64,000 nucleotides of DNA from NCBI GenBank assembly GCA_017506175.1, contig JAFVNW010000001.1:1-64000 (forward strand), in the 5' to 3' direction. Source of the stretch: Bacteroidales bacterium. GTDB lineage: Bacteria; Bacteroidota; Bacteroidia; Bacteroidales; WCHB1-69. Below, piece by piece: positions 8,385 through 16,209 of this stretch. The position numbers and the translations under genes are program-made. Within the stretch, counting starts at the first letter, position 1, and each line of letters opens with the position of its first letter. The notes beneath the pieces are model-generated. The model was not told where the DNA came from and did no database searches. It saw only the letters and a list, made by a program, of their open reading frames with translations.

Positions 8385-8478
8385 TGTTTTTAATTACTTT
8401 TTATGGGATAAAGCCTTGATTTTCAACACATTACAAACACCAAGACCTTTCACCCTGATTTAATACTGAAATTGGGCG

Positions 8479-8508
8479 CAAAAATACGACTTTTTTTTAT
8501 TCCACAAC
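8479..8508 (-). promoter_or_regulatory. Promoter of the rplV-rpsE ribosomal operon
   Basis: On the minus strand TTG (8507-8505), 18 bases, then TATTTTTG at 8486-8479 followed by C. The same box and spacing stand in front of the tRNA-Thr cluster. The inferred transcript has a leader of roughly 90 bases before the rplV ATG at 8384, long enough for a ribosomal-protein regulatory structure, though no clear hairpin was found. Confidence 0.78.
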
Positions 8509-8743
8509 ACCTATCCCAAAAAATTTTTTCAACTATTTTTCATTCAGGGATTTAGGGATATTATGCAACATTTTATTGTTCATTGTATGCTTACGGCAAT
8601 ATCCCGCAAGGCACGGTCACTCCATAGGACATTCGCGGCCTTGATGTCGGGGGACTCGACGAACGGGGGATTTGACAAAATTCCGTTCACTGTTCACTGA
8701 TTTCCGTTCACTGTCAATCGCTCCACAATTGCGGATAATCACT
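8509..8743. other. Intergenic region with 13-base direct repeat
   Basis: Between the ribosomal promoter and the stop of the M28 peptidase gene no gene is visible. TTCCGTTCACTGT occurs exactly at 8681-8693 and 8702-8714 (period 21). Similar GTGAACAGTGAA text recurs near 10062-10120. Confidence 0.6.
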
Positions 8744-10051
8744 CTACTTTATGTCTGAGATAAAATCGCGGATCAACGAGAAGAGTCCTTCAAAACAGTT
8801 CAAGCCACAACGTTCGCAGGTGTCGGTGTAATTGTGATAGCCGCCGTAACGTCCACCCATCGTGTAGATGAACATCGCCGGGCAATGCTGCGAGAAGAAG
8901 TAATGGTCGCTGTTGGCGGCATTCGCCCGCGACTTCACTGCGCTGATGTAGTTATTTTCATCGTTGATTTTCACCATATTGTCATAAAACGGCCTCATCT
9001 GCTCGCTTTGCGAATTGACCACCATGATGCCCTCGTCGCCACCACAGAACATATCCAGATTCATCATCAGTTTCACCTTTGACAAGTCGAGCAGCGGATG
9101 TTCCACAAAATACTTGGAGCCGACCAGCCCTGTCTCCTCGCAGGTGAAAAACAGGAAGACCGTCGTATATTTCGGAGGATTTTTTGCAAAATAGCGGGCG
9201 AAATTCAACACGGCGGCGGTCCCAGATGCATTATCGTGCGCCCCCGTAAAAATCACTTCATCGCCCATGCAACCCAAGTGGTCGTAATGGGCCCCCATGA
9301 CGATGTACTCGTCGGGGTGCTCCGTGCCCTCAATCATGAAACAGACATTCTGAGTATGCTTGGTGAAGAACACGTTTTCAAAATCAAGGGAGACGGACTT
9401 GGTATCTTTCGCGATTTTATACATTAATATATATATACATGCGAAATCATGTTCAACCCTTGTTGAACTGAGTCCCCAAACTGGCAGTTCTTCCACTCCG
9501 AACAACAGCCCCATTGCCTTATAGGGATTGTGCTGCTTGAGGGTTCGCAGCTGGGCATTCAATTCGTCCACCTCCTCCGGTTTCATTTTTTTCGCATTGA
9601 CCGCCCCCACATAAAGAATACTTTTTGGAAGCGCCTCTGCATTTTTAACAAGGAATCTACGCAATTTCTTCTCGTTTTTCTTCAACAGAAGCGACGCGTC
9701 GAACTGAATAATCGGGATATTCTGCTGATGAATGGAACGGGAGTATGGTTCGATGCGATAATCCTCAAAGGGGCTCAGATTTTGGCCATCCACAGACATG
9801 GAAACCCTGCCCTCCATTTTGTAAGCGGGGATGTCGAACTTCTGGAAACCGTTATCACCCAGCGGTTTCGCTCCAATCAACTGCATCTCTTTCTGCAAAT
9901 AGCTGGCGGCTTTCGCTTCGCCATCGTGGCAGCCGCTTCTCCCCCACATTTCAGGAGAAGCGAGCACTTTGATGTCCTGCCGCATCTGCACGGAATCCTG
10001 CGCGGAGAGCGACCATGAATTCGCAATGGCTCCAATAAGGACAATCACCAT
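8744..10051 (-). CDS. Secreted M28-family zinc metallopeptidase
   Basis: The 435-residue protein has an N-terminal signal peptide (MVIVLIGAIANSWSLSAQDS) and a C-terminal M28 aminopeptidase domain. Zinc ligands and the catalytic base are visible in order: HYDHLG near residue 255, HDNASGTA near 274, EETGLVGS near 306, NLDMF near 334, and a final HNYTD near 407. Family members release N-terminal amino acids in the periplasm or outside the cell. I chose the ATG at 10051 because it gives a clean signal peptide; the longer frame to 10144 would overlap the end of the neighbouring PHP gene and the GTGAAC-type intergenic repeat. Substrate preference is not readable. Confidence 0.88.
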   Translation of the reverse strand: MVIVLIGAIANSWSLSAQDSVQMRQDIKVLASPEMWGRSGCHDGEAKAASYLQKEMQLIGAKPLGDNGFQKFDIPAYKMEGRVSMSVDGQNLSPFEDYRIEPYSRSIHQQNIPIIQFDASLLLKKNEKKLRRFLVKNAEALPKSILYVGAVNAKKMKPEEVDELNAQLRTLKQHNPYKAMGLLFGVEELPVWGLSSTRVEHDFACIYILMYKIAKDTKSVSLDFENVFFTKHTQNVCFMIEGTEHPDEYIVMGAHYDHLGCMGDEVIFTGAHDNASGTAAVLNFARYFAKNPPKYTTVFLFFTCEETGLVGSKYFVEHPLLDLSKVKLMMNLDMFCGGDEGIMVVNSQSEQMRPFYDNMVKINDENNYISAVKSRANAANSDHYFFSQHCPAMFIYTMGGRYGGYHNYTDTCERCGLNCFEGLFSLIRDFISDIK

Positions 10052-10119
10052 GCAAAGGAGATGAACTGTGAAGTGTGAACAGTGAACCGGCAGATCACAG
10101 CTCACTGATTTCTGTTCAC

Positions 10120-10959
10120 TTATTGAATTGAAAATTCTTCCCACTTTTTATCTTTTAAATACATTAAATACTTGACATTGAAGTCTTTGAGTTTCTTCAA
10201 AGCATCCTCGTAACCGAGGGCGAGCTCCTCCGACTTGTGGCAATCGGTGCTGATAATCATCGGGATTCCCAATTTCGAAATTTGATCCAGCGCGTAATCG
10301 GAAGGATAGAAATCGGGGCAACGGCCTTTATAAATGCCGCGGGTGTTGATTTCCACAATCAGTCCTTTCCGTTTGATGAGTTCAATGCAGTGGTCAACCA
10401 GTTTCTTATACCACGTCTCCTCTTCGGTGAAATAGCGTTTCTGGTTGTGCATTTTTATTTTATCGAAATGGGCGATGATGTCAAAACGTTCTGTTTCAAT
10501 CATTTCAAAACTCTGTTCCCAGAAACGGGTGACGGCTTTTTGCACGTCCATGTCAAAAAGTTGCTGGAGGCCGGTGTCGTAGATTTCTCGTTTGGAACCA
10601 TCGATGAACCAGATGCGGTCATCATTAAGCGGACGCACGAGGTGTACCCCACCGATGATATAGTCCAGATTGAAATGCTCCTGATAATAAGAAAACGGCT
10701 TGGTCATGCCGGGGATGAAGTCGCATTCCAGCCCATAAAAAAGTTGGAGGGTTTTCTGCTGCAATTTAAGGTTGTCAATTTCCTGAGTATAGTCGGGGAT
10801 CATTTCCTCCCGGATGCCAAATTCATTCTCAAAAGGGACGGGGGCGTGGGAAGAGAAGCCCAATTCGTCGTAATGAAGTTCATTCGCTTTCCTAACAAAA
10901 TCCCCAACAGGCTCCTTTCCGTCGCAATAGGTGGAGTGGGTATGGAAGTTGCATTTCAT
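10120..10959 (-). CDS. PHP-domain histidinol-phosphatase-like phosphoesterase
   Basis: The 279-residue protein has the metal-binding PHP layout: FHTHSTYCDG at residues 5-14, SSHAPV at 36-41, GLECDF near 76, GGVHL near 102, HFDKIK near 164 and STDCHK near 237. This matches the HisK/HisJ histidinol-phosphatase group, which removes phosphate from L-histidinol phosphate in histidine synthesis. No other his gene is nearby, so the role rests on family resemblance alone and another phosphoester substrate is possible. The gene follows a small beta-barrel protein gene with a two-base gap and is probably in the same transcript. Confidence 0.82.
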   Translation of the reverse strand: MKCNFHTHSTYCDGKEPVGDFVRKANELHYDELGFSSHAPVPFENEFGIREEMIPDYTQEIDNLKLQQKTLQLFYGLECDFIPGMTKPFSYYQEHFNLDYIIGGVHLVRPLNDDRIWFIDGSKREIYDTGLQQLFDMDVQKAVTRFWEQSFEMIETERFDIIAHFDKIKMHNQKRYFTEEETWYKKLVDHCIELIKRKGLIVEINTRGIYKGRCPDFYPSDYALDQISKLGIPMIISTDCHKSEELALGYEDALKKLKDFNVKYLMYLKDKKWEEFSIQ

Positions 10960-10961
10960 GT

Positions 10962-11531
10962 TCAGAAAGTGAAGCGGGCGCTGATATTGAGGAAATTATA
11001 ATCGAAAAGCAGGTATGGGTCGTGGTACTTGTGGTTGGCGAAGAGGAAAACGCCGGGGCGTGCATCGACTTGCAAGGCGAGCGGAATTCTTTCGAATTTA
11101 TATTCCGCACCGCCAATCACGTTCACACCGAAGACAAAATTGCCGTGATAGTAATAGTCGTACCATGTACGGCCATGCGGGTCCGGCTCATAGACGTAAT
11201 GCCTACCGTAGGCAAGGGAGCCGCCAATGCTGAGGCCTGCACCGATAAACCAGTAAAAGCCGTTTTGGGCAGCGCGTTCATACATGAAATTCGGATTGAA
11301 GGAGAGAATCGTCGGTACATGATTGTAGCCATAATCCCAAAGGAAACGATAGCCGAGATCCAATTGGATGGCGAGATTGTTGGTCGGGAAGGTTTTGAAG
11401 CTGACTGCATCCACAAAGCCGATTGTTCCGCCGATGGCATTGTTATACGGAGCGGCATTTTGGCGAGTCTGACCGAAAGCGGCAGCACAAACCAAAATCA
11501 CGAATAAAATAACGAGTATCAGTCTTTTCAT
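10962..11531 (-). CDS. Small outer-membrane beta-barrel-like protein
   Basis: The 189-residue protein starts with a signal peptide (MKRLILVILFVILVCAAAFGQ) and continues with alternating hydrophobic and polar strands rich in Tyr, Phe and Gly (LDLGYRFLWDYGY, GFYWFIGAGLSIGGSLAYG), ending NISARFTF with a terminal Phe, the usual outer-membrane assembly signal. About eight strands can be drawn. I do not recognise a specific family and assign no function. The ATG at 11531 is preferred to an upstream one because it begins the signal peptide. Confidence 0.75.
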   Translation of the reverse strand: MKRLILVILFVILVCAAAFGQTRQNAAPYNNAIGGTIGFVDAVSFKTFPTNNLAIQLDLGYRFLWDYGYNHVPTILSFNPNFMYERAAQNGFYWFIGAGLSIGGSLAYGRHYVYEPDPHGRTWYDYYYHGNFVFGVNVIGGAEYKFERIPLALQVDARPGVFLFANHKYHDPYLLFDYNFLNISARFTF

Positions 11532-11551
11532 AGCAACAATATTTGATTGCA

Positions 11552-11559
11552 CAAATTTA
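11552..11559 (-). promoter_or_regulatory. -7 box upstream of the beta-barrel protein and PHP gene
   Basis: TAAATTTG on the minus strand, 20 bases before the ATG at 11531. No -33 match is visible at normal spacing. Confidence 0.45.
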
Positions 11560-11686
11560 CAGCCAATCGCTCAGACGTCATTCCTGTTTCACGAAAACTT
11601 TTCAAACGATGAATGTTTATTGTTGATGGAGAAAAATGCGCACTAAAAATGCGGTTTTTCCGTTATACCAAAAATAAAACACAACT

Positions 11687-12766
11687 ATGGGCAAACGCAT
11701 TCTAATGGCAATGAGCGGAGGCATCGACAGCACAGTTTCCGCGATGCTGCTACAAGAACAGGGGCATGAAATTGTGGGGGTGACCTTCCGCACGTTCGAC
11801 AGCATAGATGAGAGCTGCGCCACGGCAGGCAAAAGCTGCTGCAGCTTCGACGCAATAATGGAAGCCAGGCAAATGGCTGAAAAACTGGGGTTTGAGCACC
11901 ACATCGTGGATTTCCGTCCGACCTTCCGCGAGCACGTCATCCAAAATTTCATCGACGAGTACATGCGAGGACGCACACCCAATCCGTGCGTCATCTGTAA
12001 CTCCGACATCAAGTGGGGAATCCTGCTCAACAAAGCCGACGAACTCAGCTGCACACATATTGCCACCGGGCATTACGCCCAAATTGTGCAGAAAAACGGA
12101 CACTTTTTTCTACATAACGCCGCAGATGCGCACAAAGACCAGACCTATTTCCTGTGGAAACTGACGGAGGAGAATCTATCACGAACCATCTTTCCGTTAG
12201 GCGGTTTCACGAAGGACAAAGTGCGGGAGTTGGCAGCAGAGCGAGGTTTTGTAAAGCTGTCGAAAAAGGCGGAAAGCCAGGAGATTTGTTTCATCCCCGA
12301 CAATGACTACCGCAGGTTTTTAACAGAAAATGTGCCGGATTTCGCTGGGAAAGTGTACGAAGGAGACTTCTTGAATTCCGACGGGGAGGTGGTTGGAAAG
12401 CATGCCGGCTTCCCGTTTTACACCATCGGGCAGCGCAAGGGGCTGAAGGTGGCGTTCGGCGTGCCTAAGTACGTGACTAAGATTGACGCGGCGTCGAACG
12501 CGGTCACCCTCGGCGACCGCGACGACCTATTAAGCAGCACATTGCGCGCCTCGGAATGCCGTTTTACGGATGCGAAAATGCTGAAGCAAAACCCTGAAAT
12601 CATGGCGCGCATCCGCTATAAAAGTCCAGCCACGCCCGCCCACATTGAAATCGAGGGTGCCGAGGCGGTGCTGCACTTCGCGGAGCCGGTATGGGGAGTC
12701 ACCCCGGGCCAGTCGGTGGTCTTCTACCAGGACGAGTGCGTAGTGGGGGGAGGGCTTATCCGGTAA
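11687..12766 (+). CDS. mnmA: tRNA-uridine 2-sulfurtransferase MnmA
   Basis: The 359-residue enzyme puts sulfur on U34 of tRNA-Lys, -Glu and -Gln. The N-type ATP pyrophosphatase PP-loop is AMSGGIDST at residues 8-16. The first catalytic cysteine lies in GRTPNPCVICN near 102-112 and the second in ESQEICFIPDN near 197-207, so the persulfide pair is intact. The central and C-terminal MnmA barrels follow (GQRKGLKVAFG, PVWGVTPGQSVVFY). The PP-loop reads SGGIDST where many bacteria have SGGVDSS. The gene is convergent with the tRNA cluster. Confidence 0.95.
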   Translation: MGKRILMAMSGGIDSTVSAMLLQEQGHEIVGVTFRTFDSIDESCATAGKSCCSFDAIMEARQMAEKLGFEHHIVDFRPTFREHVIQNFIDEYMRGRTPNPCVICNSDIKWGILLNKADELSCTHIATGHYAQIVQKNGHFFLHNAADAHKDQTYFLWKLTEENLSRTIFPLGGFTKDKVRELAAERGFVKLSKKAESQEICFIPDNDYRRFLTENVPDFAGKVYEGDFLNSDGEVVGKHAGFPFYTIGQRKGLKVAFGVPKYVTKIDAASNAVTLGDRDDLLSSTLRASECRFTDAKMLKQNPEIMARIRYKSPATPAHIEIEGAEAVLHFAEPVWGVTPGQSVVFYQDECVVGGGLIR

Positions 12767-12825
12767 GGCGCGGAACTTGGGGTGTGTCCGTTCCTCCGAT
12801 GTTGATTTTCAGCTAATAGGCTTCA

Positions 12826-12855
12826 ACAAAAAAAACCCGCTTGCAAGCGGGTTAT
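12826..12855 (-). terminator. Terminator of the tRNA Thr-Tyr-Gly cluster
   Basis: Perfect hairpin AACCCGCTTG/CAAGCGGGTT (12834-12853) is preceded on the plus strand by eight A residues, which form a U-run on the minus strand. It sits 17 bases past the 3' end of tRNA-Gly and also separates that cluster from the convergent mnmA. Confidence 0.88.
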
Positions 12856-12870
12856 TGTGTGACGGAAGAG

Positions 12871-12943
12871 AGCGGAAGACGGGTCTCGAACCCGCTACCT
12901 ACAGCTTGGAAGGCTGTCGCTCTGCCAAATGAGCTACTTCCGC
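12871..12943 (-). tRNA. tRNA-Gly (anticodon TCC)
   Basis: The 73-base cloverleaf has acceptor GCGGAAG paired with CTTCCGC, anticodon loop CTTCCAA and T-loop TTCGAGA. No CCA is encoded. Third gene of a minus-strand tRNA cluster. Confidence 0.96.
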
Positions 12944-12952
12944 GCAAATGAG

Positions 12953-13034
12953 TGGGAGAGGGTGGACTCGAACCACCGAACTCCGAAGAGGACAGATTTA
13001 CAGTCTGTTGCAATTGCCACTATGCGACTCTCCC
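12953..13034 (-). tRNA. tRNA-Tyr (anticodon GTA)
   Basis: The 82-base tRNA has acceptor GGGAGAG paired with CTCTCCC, anticodon loop CTGTAAA and a long variable arm, as expected of bacterial class II tRNA-Tyr. Second of the cluster. Confidence 0.96.
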
Positions 13035-13048
13035 TTTAAATACAAACG

Positions 13049-13121
13049 AGCCGATAGACGGACTCGAACCGCCGACCGGCTGATTACAAATCAGCTGCTC
13101 TACCAACTGAGCTATATCGGC
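13049..13121 (-). tRNA. tRNA-Thr (anticodon TGT)
   Basis: The 73-base cloverleaf has acceptor GCCGATA paired with TATCGGC and anticodon loop TTTGTAA. It is first in the cluster, behind the promoter at 13172-13200. Confidence 0.96.
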
Positions 13122-13171
13122 TTGTATTTGCGTTTCTTGATGTCAAATAACGTCCCTCACTTTTGAGGTTG

Positions 13172-13200
13172 CAAAAATACGTTTTTTTTGATTCATACAA
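13172..13200 (-). promoter_or_regulatory. Promoter of the tRNA Thr-Tyr-Gly cluster
   Basis: Minus strand TTG (13200-13198), 18 bases, TATTTTTG at 13179-13172 followed by C. Box, spacing and the A/T-rich spacer match the ribosomal operon promoter at 8479-8508, suggesting common growth-rate control. Confidence 0.78.
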
Positions 13201-13337
13201 CACCCTTCGCGATTTTTTTTCAAAAAAAACATATTCCACTGATATGCAAAGACTTATTCTTTTGAAAACCTTGTTTCCGAAGTCCTTTGACCTATTAATC
13301 ACAGCAAATTGTGTATAAAATTTCGGAGCTTTACCGA

Positions 13338-13366
13338 CTGAATCCCAAAATTATGGTGTATCTTTG
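13338..13366 (+). promoter_or_regulatory. Promoter of the sodium:solute symporter gene
   Basis: TATCTTTG at 13359-13366 followed by C, with CTG at 13338-13340 in the -33 position after an 18-base spacer. It lies 25 bases before the chosen ATG and rules out the longer reading frame that begins at 13311. Confidence 0.6.
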
Positions 13367-13391
13367 CACCCAATTTACCAACCGAGAGAAA

Positions 13392-14873
13392 ATGGTCAAC
13401 CCTAAACTGATACTTGTTTTCTTTGCACTTTACACGCTGTTACTATTCGTGATCATGTGGTTCACTTCGCGCAAAGCCAACAACGCGACATACTTCACGG
13501 GGAATCGCAAATCGCCATGGTTCGTGGTGGCCTACGGGATGATTGGGGCCTCCCTGTCTGGTGTAACCTTCATGTCGGTGCCGGGGGATGTCGCCAACAT
13601 CCAGTTCACCTACTTCGGCATTGTGCTCGGCTACATTCTCGGCTACATAGCCATCGCCTACGTGCTGCTGCCTCTTTACTACAAGCTCAACGTCACCTCC
13701 GTCTATGAGGTGCTGGACGGGCGCATGGGCAACGAGGCACACAAAACCGGCGCCGTCTTCTTCATTCTCTCCCGTCTGCTCGGCTCAGCACTTCGTATGT
13801 ACTTGGTAATCTATGTGTTGCAGATTTTCGTCTTCGATGCTTGGAATATACCCGTCTGGCTCACTTCCCTAGTGATGATCATCATCATCCTTCTCTACAC
13901 ATACCGCGGGGGCATCAAGACCGTTGTGTGGACCGACACCCTGCAAACCACATTCATGCTCGCCGCCCTTATCCTCACTATTGCCATTATTTTCAACAAA
14001 TTAAACATCTCTCTAAGCGATGCCTTCGCCCAAATGAAGGATGCCGGCTACACCAAAGTCTTCGAAACCGACTGGCACAAACCCAACTACTTCCTAAAAC
14101 AAATCATCAGCGGCATGTTCATCACCATTGTAATGACCGGCCTTGACCAAGATATGATGCAGAAGAACCTGACGTGCAGGAACTTGAAAGACGCGAGACG
14201 CAATATGCTGACCTTTTCCGGCATCCTCGTCTTTGTGAACGCTCTCTTCCTGCTGCTCGGCGGAATGCTGTTGGTTTACGCTCAGAACCAAGGTATCGAC
14301 CTCAGCGGATTCATCCAGAGCCACCAGACCGACCGCATCTATCCCGAAATCGTATTCCGCTCCTTGGGTCCGCTCACCGCCATCGTATTCATCGTGGGAC
14401 TGATTTCCGCAGGCTACTCCAGCGCCGACGGCACGCTCACCGCCCTCACCACCTCCATCTGCTACGACCTCATCCATCTCGACAAACTCTCCAACGATGA
14501 GAACAAGAAAATCCGCATCCGCCGACTGATTCACGTCCTGGTAGCCGCCGCCTTCCTCATCACCATCGTCATCTTCTCCAAGCATCACAACAACTCATTG
14601 ATTACAATCATCTTCAATGTGGCAGGTTACACTTATGGCCCCATCTTGGGCATGTTCGTGTTCAGCATTTACACCAAACGCCAAATCAAATTCCCGAAAT
14701 TCATCCCGCTCATCGCCCTCCTCTCCCCTATTCTCTGCCTGCTGCTCAACCGCTTCTCGGAACAACTGCTGTGGGGCTACAAATTCGGCTTTGAGCTGCT
14801 GATTGTCAACGGTATGCTCACCTTCGTCGGACTTCTCGCCATCTCTACGAAATCTAACCATCTCAAAAACTAA
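13392..14873 (+). CDS. Sodium:solute symporter (SSS/SLC5 family)
   Basis: The 493-residue protein has about 13 membrane segments and the SSS family signature around GMIGASLSGVTFMSVPG (residues 44-60) plus the RGGIKTVVWTDTLQT motif near 168-182, where the first Na+ and substrate sites form. The SAGYSSADGTLTALTTSI segment of TM8 (near 337-354) provides the Na2-site Ser/Ala positions. The family imports sugars, amino acids, sialic acid or vitamins with Na+; this sequence does not show which. The ATG at 13392 is favoured by the promoter and by the membrane segment that begins right after it. Confidence 0.9.
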   Translation: MVNPKLILVFFALYTLLLFVIMWFTSRKANNATYFTGNRKSPWFVVAYGMIGASLSGVTFMSVPGDVANIQFTYFGIVLGYILGYIAIAYVLLPLYYKLNVTSVYEVLDGRMGNEAHKTGAVFFILSRLLGSALRMYLVIYVLQIFVFDAWNIPVWLTSLVMIIIILLYTYRGGIKTVVWTDTLQTTFMLAALILTIAIIFNKLNISLSDAFAQMKDAGYTKVFETDWHKPNYFLKQIISGMFITIVMTGLDQDMMQKNLTCRNLKDARRNMLTFSGILVFVNALFLLLGGMLLVYAQNQGIDLSGFIQSHQTDRIYPEIVFRSLGPLTAIVFIVGLISAGYSSADGTLTALTTSICYDLIHLDKLSNDENKKIRIRRLIHVLVAAAFLITIVIFSKHHNNSLITIIFNVAGYTYGPILGMFVFSIYTKRQIKFPKFIPLIALLSPILCLLLNRFSEQLLWGYKFGFELLIVNGMLTFVGLLAISTKSNHLKN

Positions 14874-14878
14874 CTATT

Positions 14879-15289
14879 ATGAAAGAAATTATTGAAACTC
14901 GAATCGTCCACAGGGACAAATCGTATCGAATCATTGGTGCTGCCATGGAAGTCCACAAAGAATTAGGATGCGGTTTTCTAGAAAGTGTTTACCAAGAAGC
15001 CCTTGCACTGGAACTACAGAGCCTTCACATTCCCTATGAAAGAGAAAAACAACTTGACGTTTACTACAAAGGTGTTCTTTTGGACAAGAAATTTTTCGCA
15101 GATTTCATTTGCTACGAAGACATTATTCTGGAAATTAAAGCCGTATCTGAACTAAGCCCTGCACACAGAGCGCAACTTCTCAATTATCTGAAAGTCACTA
15201 AAAAACGTCTTGGTATTCTTTTAAATTTTGGTGAAACATCTTTGCGATACGAAAGATTTGCCAATACTCGAAATTTCAGGTGTGGCTGA
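14879..15289 (+). CDS. GxxExxY-family protein
   Basis: The 136-residue protein contains the family motif GFLESVY (residues 33-39) inside IIGAAMEVHKELGCGFLESVYQEAL, then YKGVLLDKKFFADF and a PD-(D/E)xK-like core D(F)..IILEIKAV (about residues 79-90). The family is common in Bacteroidota and cyanobacteria and is thought to have a nuclease-like fold, but its function is not established. It starts five bases after the symporter stop, and short direct repeats follow it. Confidence 0.88.
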   Translation: MKEIIETRIVHRDKSYRIIGAAMEVHKELGCGFLESVYQEALALELQSLHIPYEREKQLDVYYKGVLLDKKFFADFICYEDIILEIKAVSELSPAHRAQLLNYLKVTKKRLGILLNFGETSLRYERFANTRNFRCG

Positions 15290-15345
15290 AATAACCGCGA
15301 ATTATTTCAATTTCGCGAATAAATCAAAAGAAAAAAATCCGCGTC

Positions 15346-15460
15346 AATCTGCGTAATTCGCGGTCAGAATGATAAAACAAATGACAAAACAAAACATCCA
15401 CCAACCCCGCCACTTCCAGAATAAAAAATATAAAATCTGCGTAATTCGCGGTTAGAATGA
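15346..15460. repeat. 27-base direct repeats between GxxExxY gene and nth
   Basis: A 27-base unit that starts AATCTGCGTAATTCGCGG and ends AGAATGA lies at 15346-15372 and 15434-15460 with one mismatch. A partial relative, CGCGAATTATTTCAATTTCGCGAA, surrounds 15296. The second copy ends right at the nth start region. Confidence 0.8.
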
Positions 15461-15471
15461 ATAACAGAACC

Positions 15472-16209
15472 ATGACCCTCAAACAGAAATACGACTTCCT
15501 GATCCAGTACTTCGCCGAGCGCAATCCTGATGCCGCTTCGGAATTAGAGTTCCGCAACAGCTTCGAGCTCATCGTGGCAGTAGTGCTGTCGGCCCAGTGT
15601 ACCGACAAGCGGGTGAACATCGTCACCAAAGGGCTGTTCGCCCAATTTCCGACACCGGAAGCAATGGCGAAAGCAGAGGTGTCTGAGATTCAGGAGCTGA
15701 TCAAATCGGTCTCCTACCCTAACAACAAAGCCAAGCACCTGAGCGGGCTGGCCAAGATGTTAGTGTCGGACTTCAACGGACAGGTGCCGGACACGATGGA
15801 GGAGCTGACGCGCCTACCGGGTGTAGGGCGCAAAACCGCCAACGTCATCCTCGCCATCGTGTACGACCAACCCGCCATGGCCGTCGATACACACGTTTTC
15901 CGCGTTGCCAACCGCATCGGCCTTGTCAAAAACGCCACCACCCCGCTCGAAGTGGAAAAGCAACTCACCGCCAACTTCCCCAACGACATCATCCCGAAAG
16001 CCCACCACTGGCTTATCCTACACGGCCGCTACGTCTGCCACTCCCGCAACCCCAACTGCGAAAATTGCGGAATAAAGGCGGCGTGCGATTATTACGATAG
16101 GGAGTCGATACATCAAGCCTCTACAGTTAAAACAAAATCAATTAATAAAAATGGAAATCTACATTCCGAACGCCGAATTAGAAAAAAAGACCATTCTGAA
16201 GAAATATAA
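15472..16209 (+). CDS. nth: Endonuclease III (DNA glycosylase/AP lyase)
   Basis: The protein (245 residues from the ATG at 15472; an upstream ATG at 15457 is also possible) removes oxidised pyrimidines in base excision repair. The helix-hairpin-helix motif LPGVGRKTANVIL carries the catalytic Lys near residue 118, and the catalytic Asp lies in AVDTHVFRVANRIG near 135. The iron-sulfur loop C-x6-C-x2-C-x5-C is intact (CHSRNPNCENCGIKAAC). The family normally stops soon after this loop; here about 35 low-complexity residues follow and overlap the start of rel by 59 bases in another frame. Confidence 0.94.
   Translation: MTLKQKYDFLIQYFAERNPDAASELEFRNSFELIVAVVLSAQCTDKRVNIVTKGLFAQFPTPEAMAKAEVSEIQELIKSVSYPNNKAKHLSGLAKMLVSDFNGQVPDTMEELTRLPGVGRKTANVILAIVYDQPAMAVDTHVFRVANRIGLVKNATTPLEVEKQLTANFPNDIIPKAHHWLILHGRYVCHSRNPNCENCGIKAACDYYDRESIHQASTVKTKSINKNGNLHSERRIRKKDHSEEI

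Noticed and set aside
8385..8478. Ribosomal protein leader regulator upstream of rplV
   Set aside because: The leader is long enough but I could not find a convincing hairpin or a known r-protein binding structure.
12948..13302. Small frames over the tRNA cluster and its promoter
   Set aside because: They lie across three tRNA genes and a promoter and have no protein features.
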